From the NCBI GenBank assembly GCA_034926225.1, contig JAYFRF010000007.1, forward strand, positions 62,001 to 126,000: a DNA stretch of 64,000 bases. Reading direction: 5' to 3'. Of this stretch, positions 7,713 through 15,550 are shown in pieces (the stretch's first letter is position 1; each line of letters begins with the position of its first letter). Under the pieces are notes generated by a model that saw nothing but the letters and a program-made list of their open reading frames with translations, did not search any database and was not told the origin of the DNA. This stretch comes from JAAZKA01 sp034926225 (GTDB taxonomy: Bacteria > Bacillota > Clostridia > Oscillospirales > QAMX01). Position numbers and translations under genes: made by a program.

Positions 7713-9626
7713 ATGCGTATGAAACTGACATTCTTAGGCGACATCTCCCCCTTCCGCGCAGGGATTCTCGATCTGGCGCCTCAGCTCGGCATCAAGCCGA
7801 CCTTCGGCGAATGCGGCGAAGCACTGGCCGTCACGATCGAGAAGGGCGATCCGGATAAGCTTTCCGTCAGGAAAAAGGGCGGCTCCGTGACGATCACCTA
7901 CGACCGACGCATCCACTTTTTCCGCGCGCTGGGTCTTTTAGTCGAGCATCTGCGGGTATCCGACGCGGATTTTACCGTAGCGGAGGATGTGTACTTCACG
8001 ATGAACGGACCGATGTACGACGTCTCGCAGGGCAATGCGGTCATCAACGTCAAGAGCGTGAAATGCTTGCTGCGTACGATGGCGGTTATGGGCCTGAACA
8101 TGCTGATGCTGTACTGTGAGGACAGCTATGCGGTGCCGGAGGAGCCGTATTTCGGACACATGCGCGCAAAGTATACCGAAGCCGACATGCGCGAGCTGGA
8201 CGACTACGCGGACATGCTGGGCATCGAAATCATCCCCTGCATCCAGACGCTGGCGCATCTGATCGACACGATGCACTGGACGCGCGTCTACGGCGACATC
8301 CGCGAGGACGGCGAGTGTCTGCTGGTCGGCGAGGAGAAGACGTACGAGTTTATCCGCCGGCTGCTCGTCGCCGCGACGAAGCCGTTCCGGACGAAGCGTA
8401 TCCACATCGGCATGGATGAAGCGTGGCGTTTAGGGCTTGGCAAGTACTTGGAGAAGCACGGCCTGACCTCGAAGACGGAGATCATGCGCATTCATCTGGC
8501 GCGCGTGATGGAGATCATCCGTGAACTGGGGCTCGAGCCGATGATGTGGAGCGACATGTTCTTCCGGGCGATCATTCCGGGCGGCGGGTACTATGACGAG
8601 ACCATCGAGATCCCGCAGGCGACGATCGACGCGGTGCCGGAGGGCATGAGTCTTGTTTACTGGGACTATTATCATTACGAGCGCAGCTTTTATGAAAGCT
8701 ACATCGCAAAGCACCGTCAGATGGCGAACACGGTATTTGCGGGCGGCATTTGGACATGGCTCGGGTATGGCGCGAACTGGGCGAAGACGTTTGACACATC
8801 GTACCCGGCGGCGATGGCATGCAAGAAGGAGAACTGCCGTGAGGTGATCATCACGGTCTGGGGCGACGACGGCACGGAAAACAACATTTTCTCAACGCTG
8901 CCGGGACTGCAGTTTTATGCGGAGCACGGCTATCGCGCGGATCCGTCGCTCGACGAGATCGCATCGCGCTTCGACTTCTGCACGGGCGCAAAATGGGATG
9001 ATTTCATGGCGTTCCAGGGTATCGACACGATTCCGCCGCTCGACCCGCATGAACGTGATGAGCACAACTGCTCGAAGTTTCTGATGTGGCAGGACATCCT
9101 GACCGGTCTTTTCGACAAGAACATCGAGGGCTTGCCGCTCGACGAGCATTACGAGAACCTCGCCGCCGCCCTCGCGAACGCCGCTACGCGCAACGGCGAA
9201 TACAACGAGCTGATGCGCTACAATTATCACGTAGCCGACGTCCTCTCCTTAAAATCCGAGATCGGCCTACGTCTGACCGCCGCCTACAAAAGGAACGCGA
9301 CTGTTCTCCTCGAGGAATACGCCTCCGACATCCTCCCCGACCTCTATGAACGCGTGGAGGCGCTGCGCCTTGCCCACAAGTCGCTCTGGTACGCGACGTA
9401 CAAGTCCCTTGGATGGGATACGATGGACTTGCGTTACGGCGGACTTTTGATTCGCATCCAGACCGCGATCGAACAGATTGAGGCGTATCTGGGCGGAGAT
9501 AAGACCGCGCTGGGCGACCTTGACGAGCCCCGGCTTCCGTATAACGGCGTTACGAGCGGGATTCCCACTTACATCAATAATTATGGGGATATCGTATCCG
9601 CCGGGCGGTTTGCGCATCGCACTTGA
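7713..9626 (+). CDS. Glycoside hydrolase family 20 (beta-N-acetylhexosaminidase-like)
   Basis: A 637-residue cytosolic enzyme without signal peptide. The TIM barrel carries the GH20 catalytic pair in HIGMDEAWRLG, Asp235-Glu236, where Glu is the acid and Asp orients the substrate acetamido group in this family. The preceding MYDVSQGNAVINVKSVKCLL and PEEPYFGHMRAKYTEADMRE segments match the early strands of the barrel. It would cleave terminal GlcNAc or GalNAc from oligosaccharides taken into the cell. The start is an ATG with AAGGAG upstream, preceded by a promoter and a palindrome at 7685-7699. A C-terminal region of about 200 residues is largely helical. The exact sugar is uncertain. Confidence 0.88.
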   Translation: MRMKLTFLGDISPFRAGILDLAPQLGIKPTFGECGEALAVTIEKGDPDKLSVRKKGGSVTITYDRRIHFFRALGLLVEHLRVSDADFTVAEDVYFTMNGPMYDVSQGNAVINVKSVKCLLRTMAVMGLNMLMLYCEDSYAVPEEPYFGHMRAKYTEADMRELDDYADMLGIEIIPCIQTLAHLIDTMHWTRVYGDIREDGECLLVGEEKTYEFIRRLLVAATKPFRTKRIHIGMDEAWRLGLGKYLEKHGLTSKTEIMRIHLARVMEIIRELGLEPMMWSDMFFRAIIPGGGYYDETIEIPQATIDAVPEGMSLVYWDYYHYERSFYESYIAKHRQMANTVFAGGIWTWLGYGANWAKTFDTSYPAAMACKKENCREVIITVWGDDGTENNIFSTLPGLQFYAEHGYRADPSLDEIASRFDFCTGAKWDDFMAFQGIDTIPPLDPHERDEHNCSKFLMWQDILTGLFDKNIEGLPLDEHYENLAAALANAATRNGEYNELMRYNYHVADVLSLKSEIGLRLTAAYKRNATVLLEEYASDILPDLYERVEALRLAHKSLWYATYKSLGWDTMDLRYGGLLIRIQTAIEQIEAYLGGDKTALGDLDEPRLPYNGVTSGIPTYINNYGDIVSAGRFAHRT

Positions 9627-9686
9627 GTTTGCTCTCACTCAGGGGGACTTTTTCTCCCACAAGATAAAAATACCTTAAGAAAGTGC

Positions 9687-9714
9687 GCTTAGGAGGACTT
9701 TTGTCCTCCTAAGC
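9687..9714 (+). repeat. Stem-loop downstream of GH20
   Basis: A perfect 12-bp stem (GCTTAGGAGGAC and complement) with a TTTT loop. It lacks a downstream T run, so it may stabilise the mRNA 3' end or act as a weak terminator. Confidence 0.5.
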
Positions 9715-9788
9715 ATCTCTCCGAAAACGGCGTCGGCTTCGCGGCGCTTAGACAATGGGTATTTTAGTTCTTTGGTTAGGATGGTGCT

Positions 9789-10652
9789 GTGCGAATGAAG
9801 CTGGGGATTTGTACAACGGATTTTAAGAAGGCGTTTACGCCGGACAGGCTTTGCGCAAAGATTGCTTCCTTTGGGGTTTCGGCGGTACAGCTGGCGTTTG
9901 AGTCGGTTGCGCTTGACGGATTTACGCCCACCGGGGAGATTGAAATACCCGAAAGGGTGCCGGTGGAGGTTATTTCGTCGCTTACCCGCGAAGCATCCGT
10001 ACTTGGGTTATCGTTTTTGGCGGTGAACGGGACGTTTAACATGGCGCATCCGTCGGATGCGGTACGCGCCGAAGGCGTGCAGCGGTTTGCTCCTTTTGCG
10101 GACGCGGTCGCGGCGCTGGGATGCCCGTACATCACAGTCTGCACGGGGACGCGGAACGAGGCGCATCTGTGGCGGTACCACGCGGATAACGGCACGGCGG
10201 ACGCTTGGGCGGATATGCGGGAGACGATGGCGCGGTGCGCGGAGCTGGCGGATAGCCGGGGGCTAAAGCTGTGCGTCGAGGTGGAAGCGTCGAACGTGGT
10301 GGACACACCCCGGAAAGCGCGGACGCTGCTGGACGACCTTGGCGGCGCGGTGAAAATCGTGCTGGATCCGGCAAATCTGTTCCATATAGGAAAAGCGCAT
10401 CCCGAATACGTCGCGCAGACGCTCAAGGATGCGCTGGAGCTTTTAGTCAAGGATACGGTTTTGCTGCACGGCAAGGACATCCGCGAAGGCGAAGCCCTGG
10501 ATTTTTGCAGCGCGGGGGCGGGTATTGTTGATTTCGGGACGCTGCTTGAGGCGGTGCCGGATGCCGCCGCGATGCTAGTGCACGGTGCGTTTACAGACGA
10601 TGCGATTCGGGAGAGTCTGGCCTATTTGCGCGGATTTCGTGATTTCGATTAA
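9789..10652 (+). CDS. Sugar phosphate isomerase/epimerase-like TIM barrel
   Basis: A 287-residue protein of the AP-endonuclease-2/xylose-isomerase-like TIM barrel superfamily. Metal-ligand type residues are seen in LCVEVEAS, KIVLDPANLFH, LLHGKDIREG and the C-terminal strands. Members isomerise, epimerise or dehydrate sugars and sugar acids with a divalent metal. Start is a GTG at 9789 with AGGA seven nt upstream; an ATG at 9795 is possible. It lies downstream of the GH20 gene on the same strand, so it may act on the released sugar. It ends in a 4-bp overlap with the convergent Rrf2 gene. The substrate is unknown. Confidence 0.8.
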   Translation: MRMKLGICTTDFKKAFTPDRLCAKIASFGVSAVQLAFESVALDGFTPTGEIEIPERVPVEVISSLTREASVLGLSFLAVNGTFNMAHPSDAVRAEGVQRFAPFADAVAALGCPYITVCTGTRNEAHLWRYHADNGTADAWADMRETMARCAELADSRGLKLCVEVEASNVVDTPRKARTLLDDLGGAVKIVLDPANLFHIGKAHPEYVAQTLKDALELLVKDTVLLHGKDIREGEALDFCSAGAGIVDFGTLLEAVPDAAAMLVHGAFTDDAIRESLAYLRGFRDFD

Positions 10653-11050
10653 TCGCGGAAACGATCCATTTTGGCCGCGAACATTTCATTGCGGATTTGC
10701 TCGTTTAATTCGCAGAAAAACTGATGAAACTTGCAATTTTCTGTGTCTTTGCCCATTCGGGAGCAAATATAAACGTTATCCATGCAATTATTGATCTGAA
10801 ACGGCCCGTCGATGATTTCAATGACCTCTCCGACAGAGATTTCCGACGCCGCGCGCTTCAGAAAATACCCCCCTGTCGCTCCCTGCTGCGACCCCATTAG
10901 CTCGGCAAGCGCCAGCTTACGCAAAATCTTCAGCGCAAAGCGCAGGGTAACCCCTGTCTCATCCGAAATCGTCTTCGCGCTCTTCTGCGATCCGTCCAAA
11001 AGGCTGTAAACGATACGAAGCGCGTAATCGGCCTCGTTTGTAATCCGCAT
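10649..11050 (-). CDS. Rrf2-family transcriptional regulator with cysteine cluster
   Basis: A 133-residue regulator. The N-terminal winged helix begins MRITNEADYALRIVYSLLDG and continues through TGVTLRFALKILRKL and the GGYFL wing, as in IscR, NsrR and CymR. Cys89, Cys96 and Cys106 match the three-cysteine arrangement that binds an Fe-S cluster in many Rrf2 proteins, so it may sense iron-sulfur status, oxygen or nitric oxide. Start 11050 has TAGGAGA upstream; the open frame continues another 32 codons but crosses the promoter at 11096-11124. Its target is not evident; the transcript stands alone. Confidence 0.88.
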   Translation of the reverse strand: MRITNEADYALRIVYSLLDGSQKSAKTISDETGVTLRFALKILRKLALAELMGSQQGATGGYFLKRAASEISVGEVIEIIDGPFQINNCMDNVYICSRMGKDTENCKFHQFFCELNEQIRNEMFAAKMDRFRD

Positions 11051-11095
11051 GACACCGTCTCCTAAACAAAAAAGAATTATGTTATAAACACTACT

Positions 11096-11124
11096 AATAT
11101 ACTGCATTTTTCCCTTATTGTCAA
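11096..11124 (-). promoter_or_regulatory. Sigma-A promoter of the Rrf2 gene
   Basis: Reverse strand TTGACA (11119-11124), 17 bp, TATATT (11096-11101). AT-rich sequence between it and the start may hold an autoregulatory site. Confidence 0.75.
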
Positions 11125-11181
11125 CCAGTTTTTTCGTCCATGACAAAAAGCCCTGTTTTAAGCGGTGCGGAGCCGCCGCCG

Positions 11182-11230
11182 ATGCAAAAGCGCGTTTAGG
11201 GAAATATTTTCTCTAAACGCGCTTTTGCAT
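11182..11230. terminator. Long bidirectional terminator-like inverted repeat
   Basis: Perfect 18-bp arms (11182-11199 and 11213-11230) containing AAAAGCGCGTTTAG, with a short loop. A-rich on the left and T-rich on the right, it lies downstream of the mscS gene on the reverse strand, where the T side is TTTTGCAT. Confidence 0.75.
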
Positions 11231-11262
11231 GTTGCTTCTGCCGAACGCACCGGTAGAAAGCC

Positions 11263-12084
11263 TTACTTCGAGTGTATGTCAAGCTGTGGGAACGGAATCT
11301 CTACCCCGGCAGCGTCAAAAGCCTTCTTCATCTGCTCATTCATATCAAAGTAGACTGTCCAGTAGTCCGCGGCTTTGCACCAAACGCGGAGTACGAAAAC
11401 AAGCGCGGAGTCGCCCTGCCGAAGCAGACGCGTAAACGGGGCGGGATCGTCAAGCGTGAGCGGATGGTTGCTTGCGACGCGCTGCATGATGCCAATCACC
11501 TGATCGATGTCGGACGCGTAGGCGGCGGAGAACTCAAGATCGACGCGGCGTGTAGGCAAGGCGCTGTAGTTTGTGATCGTACCGCCGGATAAGGCGCCGT
11601 TCGGGATGACGATACGGCGGTTATCGAGAGACTGGATCGTTGTATAGAAAATTCCGATGTTCGTGACCGTACCGGAGTTTCCATTCGCTTCGATGAAGTC
11701 GCCGATCGAGAACGGACGGAATAGCATGATCATGACGCTGCCCGCGAGATTCGAAAGCCCACCCTGTAAAGCAAGGCCGACAGCAAGCCCTACAGAACCG
11801 AGGGCTGTGATGAAGCCCGTCATCGGCAGCTTCAGCATCGAAGCCACCGTAAAGAACAACAGTGTATACAGTATAAGCGCAACCGCCGTATGCAGGAAGT
11901 TGAACAGCGTCGCATCCACCGGTCGGCGCTTACCGATATGTTCCAGCGTGAAAATCCTGCGCAGGAACCACTTGATCAGCTTCACGCCGATCAGCATGAA
12001 TAGGATAATCACCAGCGTACGTAAAAGTACCTCAATCGTCAGATTCGAAAGCTGCTGCGTGATGTAGCTTAAGAATTCGTTCAT
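11263..12084 (-). CDS. Small-conductance mechanosensitive channel, MscS family
   Basis: A 273-residue channel with three N-terminal hydrophobic segments, the third (FITALGSVGLAVGLALQGGLSN) being the glycine/alanine-rich pore helix of MscS. It is followed by the beta domain (RPFSIGDFIEANGNSGTV) and a C-terminal alpha/beta domain. It opens on membrane tension to release solutes on osmotic downshock. GGTGG lies before the ATG. The gene follows the amidohydrolase gene by 13 bp and is probably the last gene of a three-gene operon starting with the isomerase at 14507, an unusual partner set. A strong inverted repeat ends the unit. Confidence 0.92.
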   Translation of the reverse strand: MNEFLSYITQQLSNLTIEVLLRTLVIILFMLIGVKLIKWFLRRIFTLEHIGKRRPVDATLFNFLHTAVALILYTLLFFTVASMLKLPMTGFITALGSVGLAVGLALQGGLSNLAGSVMIMLFRPFSIGDFIEANGNSGTVTNIGIFYTTIQSLDNRRIVIPNGALSGGTITNYSALPTRRVDLEFSAAYASDIDQVIGIMQRVASNHPLTLDDPAPFTRLLRQGDSALVFVLRVWCKAADYWTVYFDMNEQMKKAFDAAGVEIPFPQLDIHSK

Positions 12085-12097
12085 ATCAATCCACCTT

Positions 12098-13123
12098 TCA
12101 TTCTAACAGACTTTGGGCGTTGCGGTAAAACAGATTTTCCACCTCCGTACGCGGTAGCCCCAATCGCTCGACCGCGCCGCGCATGGCGAGAATCTCCTCA
12201 TACAAAAAAAACGACATGTCCGGGTCATCCGCCGCGTCAATCTCCCACATATGCGGATCCCCCGCGATGTCGCCGTACATGCCGCGCTGGATGACGTTTA
12301 CATAAACGCCGTTACGATCGATTCGGCGCATCCGCATCCGTGTGATCGGCAAATCGGAGCCAAAAAAGACACGCGAGCTGCCGACCGCGCCGAGAAGCTC
12401 CTGCATGACATGCCCGTTCGTGTTTGCGGAGAAGTCAAACAGCATGTTTTGCGTATGTGAAAGGATGTTTAGCGCGTCACCGACGTCGGCATTGCAGTAG
12501 GCGCGTCCGATATGAGCGACGATTAAGCGTACATGGGGAAAGTCGCGCTCAATCTCCAGCAGGTCGGCGAGATTTTGCTCGTCGCGCAGCCGCTTCGGGC
12601 GGGCGATATGCAGCATGACCACCGCCCTAAGCTCGTTCATGACGGCGAGATGCTCCTTCGTGAGGAAGTCGAAAATGCGCAGCTCGCGGTCGGGGATGCG
12701 TGGATCCGCAAAGCACAGGTAGACCTTGATCCCCTTATAGCCGCGATGCAGCACCGCATCGCGCAAGGTGTCCGGGCTCATCTGCGGATGCGTCAAAAAG
12801 AGCTTTGGAAAGCCGGTCGATTCCGACGCAGCGTCGATATAAGCGTTGGCGGCATCGATGTCCATGCCAATCGCCGGGGAGCCGAAGATCAGCGCGCGGC
12901 AGTCCTTCCCTGGGAAAAGCAGCCGGTAGGTCTCGCACAAATCCTCGGGCGGGTTACAGTCGGCAACACGCGCGGGCCAGGACGCCGTACGTTCGTCGCT
13001 GCCGACCGTATCCGCCCGCGCGTACACATGGGTATGGATATCAAATATCTTTTCCGGCAGGAAATCCTCGAGCTTTTCGCGGTAAACCCTCCGGTCACAG
13101 TCGCGTATCTCAAACAAAGACAC
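12098..13123 (-). CDS. Amidohydrolase-family TIM-barrel protein (Amidohydro_2-like)
   Basis: A 341-residue metal-dependent hydrolase or decarboxylase of the amidohydrolase superfamily. KIFDIHTHVYA provides the HxH pair of strand 1, VRLIVAHIGRAYC a later metal histidine region, and VFFGSDLPITR the conserved Asp of the last strand. The GTG at 13123 is chosen because GGAGGCGAGG lies upstream and it follows the isomerase stop by 13 bp; the open frame continues upstream only inside that gene. Co-transcription with a FucI/AraA-like isomerase suggests action on a sugar-derived acid or lactone. The substrate is unknown. Confidence 0.8.
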   Translation of the reverse strand: MSLFEIRDCDRRVYREKLEDFLPEKIFDIHTHVYARADTVGSDERTASWPARVADCNPPEDLCETYRLLFPGKDCRALIFGSPAIGMDIDAANAYIDAASESTGFPKLFLTHPQMSPDTLRDAVLHRGYKGIKVYLCFADPRIPDRELRIFDFLTKEHLAVMNELRAVVMLHIARPKRLRDEQNLADLLEIERDFPHVRLIVAHIGRAYCNADVGDALNILSHTQNMLFDFSANTNGHVMQELLGAVGSSRVFFGSDLPITRMRMRRIDRNGVYVNVIQRGMYGDIAGDPHMWEIDAADDPDMSFFLYEEILAMRGAVERLGLPRTEVENLFYRNAQSLLE

Positions 13124-13136
13124 TTTCCTCGCCTCC

Positions 13137-14507
13137 CTAGATACGGTCGACGGGCATCCCCGCGAGCGTCGCTGCGTCCTCGAGCACGCGCAGCTCGGCA
13201 TGGTAGACGAGTGCGCTGTGGTGGGTACCGGCATATCGAGTATACTTTGCAAGGAAGTCGGCCACGGGCATTCTCGGATCGAGCCAGCCACGCACGGAGC
13301 CCCCAAATGCGTCCGTATCGGGGCAGTCCATATGGCACGGCGCGAGGATTGCACGGTTTCCGGCCTGATCCGGGCTGATATTGAACCAGACCGCCGAACC
13401 CGTCTTGAACACCGCTCCTATGGACGGAGCGCTGCCAACCGGTGGGACATACGGCACATCCTTATGAATGAGCGCGGCTCGTCTCGCGACACGCGCGTTG
13501 ATCTCCCCCATATGTGACAGGAACACGCGGTCACCGAGGAAATCCGGGCAGAACATCTCGGCAAAGCTCGTCTCGGGATATACCCGCAGCAGCGCTCCGA
13601 CAAGCGCCGCCGTCATCACGTCCCCCTCGCCCGCGTAACCGATTCCCTCGCGCATCAGCTCGCACGCCGCGACGAACGGGATGGTCGGCAGCCCAAGGTC
13701 GCCGCAGAAATCAAGGAAATTAAACGTAAACGCTGAAAGACGAAACTCCGCCGCAAGCTTGCGAACGGCGACGGTCGTCCGGGCGGCGGTCAGCACGGCG
13801 CTGTCCGCGATCTCGACGCTGTACGACGCCCGCAGCCGCGTCGCTTCGGTATCGGCCTCTGCATCGGTGACGCTTTCATACGCTTTCCGACAGGTTTCGG
13901 CGGACAGCGGCACGGTTTGCACCCCTGTTCGCATGCGGATCTCGTCAAACGGCAGTTCAAAGTCTCCCATATCGGCAAACGGCCGCCCGATCAGGCCGAC
14001 GCGCGCGGTGACATACGCCTTCGCAATCGTCGCCGACTTCGCCGCTCGGACGACGCGGGTAAGAAAATCCTCGCTTTCCCAGTATCCGGCCTCAATAAGG
14101 TACGGCTTCCCCATCCTGCGCAGCACGCAGGACAAGTCCTGTACGCCGTGGATACCATGGCAGGGCATAATCTGTTCCGGCGACGACTGCGGCCCGAAGT
14201 CAAGACAGGGCGTCGTGTCGAGCAGGATCACCGGCAGCCGCGTTCTCGCAAGAGCCGGCGCTGACTGCATCGAGGGGTGGTACGCTAAAAACAGCACCCC
14301 GATCGCATCCGCTCCGTCCCGCTCGAACCCATCGATCGCTTGCGCGACGTCGGCGAGCGTCATGCATACCGGCGCGGCCGTCGCACATATCCCCGCGGAT
14401 GTAAGCTTATCCGTCAGCGTATGGGCAAATTCCGCCGATTTTTCGGCGGAACCGGGATCAATGCGTTCATACAGAGCCGCGTACAGAGGCAGAATTCCGA
14501 GCTTCAT
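13137..14507 (-). CDS. L-fucose/L-arabinose isomerase-family protein
   Basis: A 456-residue protein resembling the FucI/AraA ketol-isomerase fold. It opens with MKLGILPLYAALYE and has a Rossmann-like first domain, then the conserved core PFVAACELMREGIGYAGEGDV, where acidic residues would bind Mn2+, and LSHMGEIN near the C-terminus. Members interconvert aldoses and ketoses in the cytosol. It is slightly shorter than classical AraA (about 500 residues) and diverges outside the core, so the sugar cannot be assigned. It is the first gene of an operon with an amidohydrolase and an MscS channel. Confidence 0.82.
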   Translation of the reverse strand: MKLGILPLYAALYERIDPGSAEKSAEFAHTLTDKLTSAGICATAAPVCMTLADVAQAIDGFERDGADAIGVLFLAYHPSMQSAPALARTRLPVILLDTTPCLDFGPQSSPEQIMPCHGIHGVQDLSCVLRRMGKPYLIEAGYWESEDFLTRVVRAAKSATIAKAYVTARVGLIGRPFADMGDFELPFDEIRMRTGVQTVPLSAETCRKAYESVTDAEADTEATRLRASYSVEIADSAVLTAARTTVAVRKLAAEFRLSAFTFNFLDFCGDLGLPTIPFVAACELMREGIGYAGEGDVMTAALVGALLRVYPETSFAEMFCPDFLGDRVFLSHMGEINARVARRAALIHKDVPYVPPVGSAPSIGAVFKTGSAVWFNISPDQAGNRAILAPCHMDCPDTDAFGGSVRGWLDPRMPVADFLAKYTRYAGTHHSALVYHAELRVLEDAATLAGMPVDRI

Positions 14508-14594
14508 ATAGGTAATTCCTTTCTCTATATGATCGAACCTGTCAGCAATTCCGGATATGCATGACAGTTACGGTCATGATTTTGTGTTATCTCT

Positions 14595-14623
14595 ATTGAA
14601 ACACAATTCCTACGGAAAGTCAA
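14595..14623 (-). promoter_or_regulatory. Possible promoter of the isomerase operon
   Basis: Reverse strand TTGACT (14618-14623), 17 bp, TTCAAT (14595-14600). The -10 is weak. Confidence 0.4.
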
Positions 14624-14668
14624 GAGAAAATGGAGAAGAAGGAAACGATGTGTCTCGTATTCCGGATC

Positions 14669-14684
14669 CTTACAAATCTGTAAG
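14669..14684 (+). promoter_or_regulatory. BceR-type operator candidate
   Basis: CTTACA-AATC-TGTAAG is a perfect inverted repeat that fits the known BceR-like consensus TNACA-N4-TGTAA. It lies 30 bp upstream of the -35 box of the BceAB-type transporter, the position of an activator. A second TGTAAG half site is at 14700-14705. Confidence 0.6.
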
Positions 14685-14714
14685 CAATCCAAACGATAAT
14701 GTAAGCCTTATCGC

Positions 14715-14744
14715 TTGCACTCCCCCCGCCTTTCGCGGTATAAT
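14715..14744 (+). promoter_or_regulatory. Promoter of the BceAB-type transporter
   Basis: TTGCAC (14715-14720), 18 bp, TATAAT (14739-14744). Confidence 0.7.
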
Positions 14745-14777
14745 CATACCGTCAACAAACGAATGGAGGGTTTTTCT

Positions 14778-15548
14778 TTGGCATTGCTGGATGTACGTAA
14801 CGTAAAAAAGGTATACACGACCCGGTTCGGTGGGCATCCCGTGACGGCGCTCGAATCGGTCAGCTTCACCGTGGAAGAGGGCGAATATGTCGCTGTGATG
14901 GGCGAGTCCGGCTCCGGGAAGACGACGCTTTTGAATATATTGGCGTCGCTCGACCGGCCGACGTCCGGGGAGGTACTGCTCGACGGGAAGCTTCTCGGCA
15001 CCATCCGCGAGCGCGAGCTGTCGGCGTTCCGACGTGACCATCTGGGGTTCGTGTTTCAGGATTTCAATCTGCTCGACAGCTTCAATCTGCGGGATAATAT
15101 TTTCCTGCCGCTCGTGCTGGCGGGGAAGAAGTACGCGGAGATGAAGCAGAGGCTCGAGCTGATCGCGGCGGAGCTGCGCATCGGGGAGCTTCTCGATAAA
15201 TTCCCCTACGAGGTCTCCGGCGGGCAGAAGCAGCGCGCCGCGATCGCGCGGGCGATCATCACGAATCCTCGTCTGCTTCTCGCGGACGAGCCGACTGGCG
15301 CACTGGACTCCCGCGCGGCCGACATCCTGATGTCTCTGTTCGACCGTATCAACGCCCGGGGGCAGACCATCGTCATGGTCACCCACAGCGTCAAGGCGGC
15401 TTCCCATGCCGGACGCGTGCTATTCCTGCGCGACGGGGAGGTCATCAACCAGCTATACCGTGCCGGAGCAGATCTGAATACACAGTTCGCCCGCATTTCC
15501 GACGCGCTGGCGCTGCTGTCCGCCGACAGCGGAAGGGAGCGTGCGTAA
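14778..15548 (+). CDS. ABC transporter ATP-binding protein, BceA type
   Basis: A 256-residue ATPase with Walker A GESGSGKT (residues 42-49), signature VSGGQKQR, Walker B LLADEPTGALD and the switch histidine in VTHSVKAA. It closely resembles the MacB/LolD-like ATPases of BceAB peptide-antibiotic detoxification modules, and the next gene is a BceB-type permease. A TTG start at 14778 is chosen because GGAGGG lies 7 nt upstream; an ATG at 14763 lies over that site. The stop is 2 bp from the permease start. Unlike many such modules, no response regulator or intramembrane-sensing kinase is adjacent. Confidence 0.92.
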   Translation: MALLDVRNVKKVYTTRFGGHPVTALESVSFTVEEGEYVAVMGESGSGKTTLLNILASLDRPTSGEVLLDGKLLGTIRERELSAFRRDHLGFVFQDFNLLDSFNLRDNIFLPLVLAGKKYAEMKQRLELIAAELRIGELLDKFPYEVSGGQKQRAAIARAIITNPRLLLADEPTGALDSRAADILMSLFDRINARGQTIVMVTHSVKAASHAGRVLFLRDGEVINQLYRAGADLNTQFARISDALALLSADSGRERA

Positions 15549-15550
15549 GG

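Noticed and set aside
9687..9714. Classical rho-independent terminator after GH20
   Set aside because: The stem is strong but no T run follows, so it is kept only as a stem-loop.
12533..14511. Forward open frames of 281 and 276 codons opposite the isomerase and amidohydrolase genes
   Set aside because: Antisense to well-supported genes, no ribosome site, no family resemblance. High GC leaves long open antisense frames.
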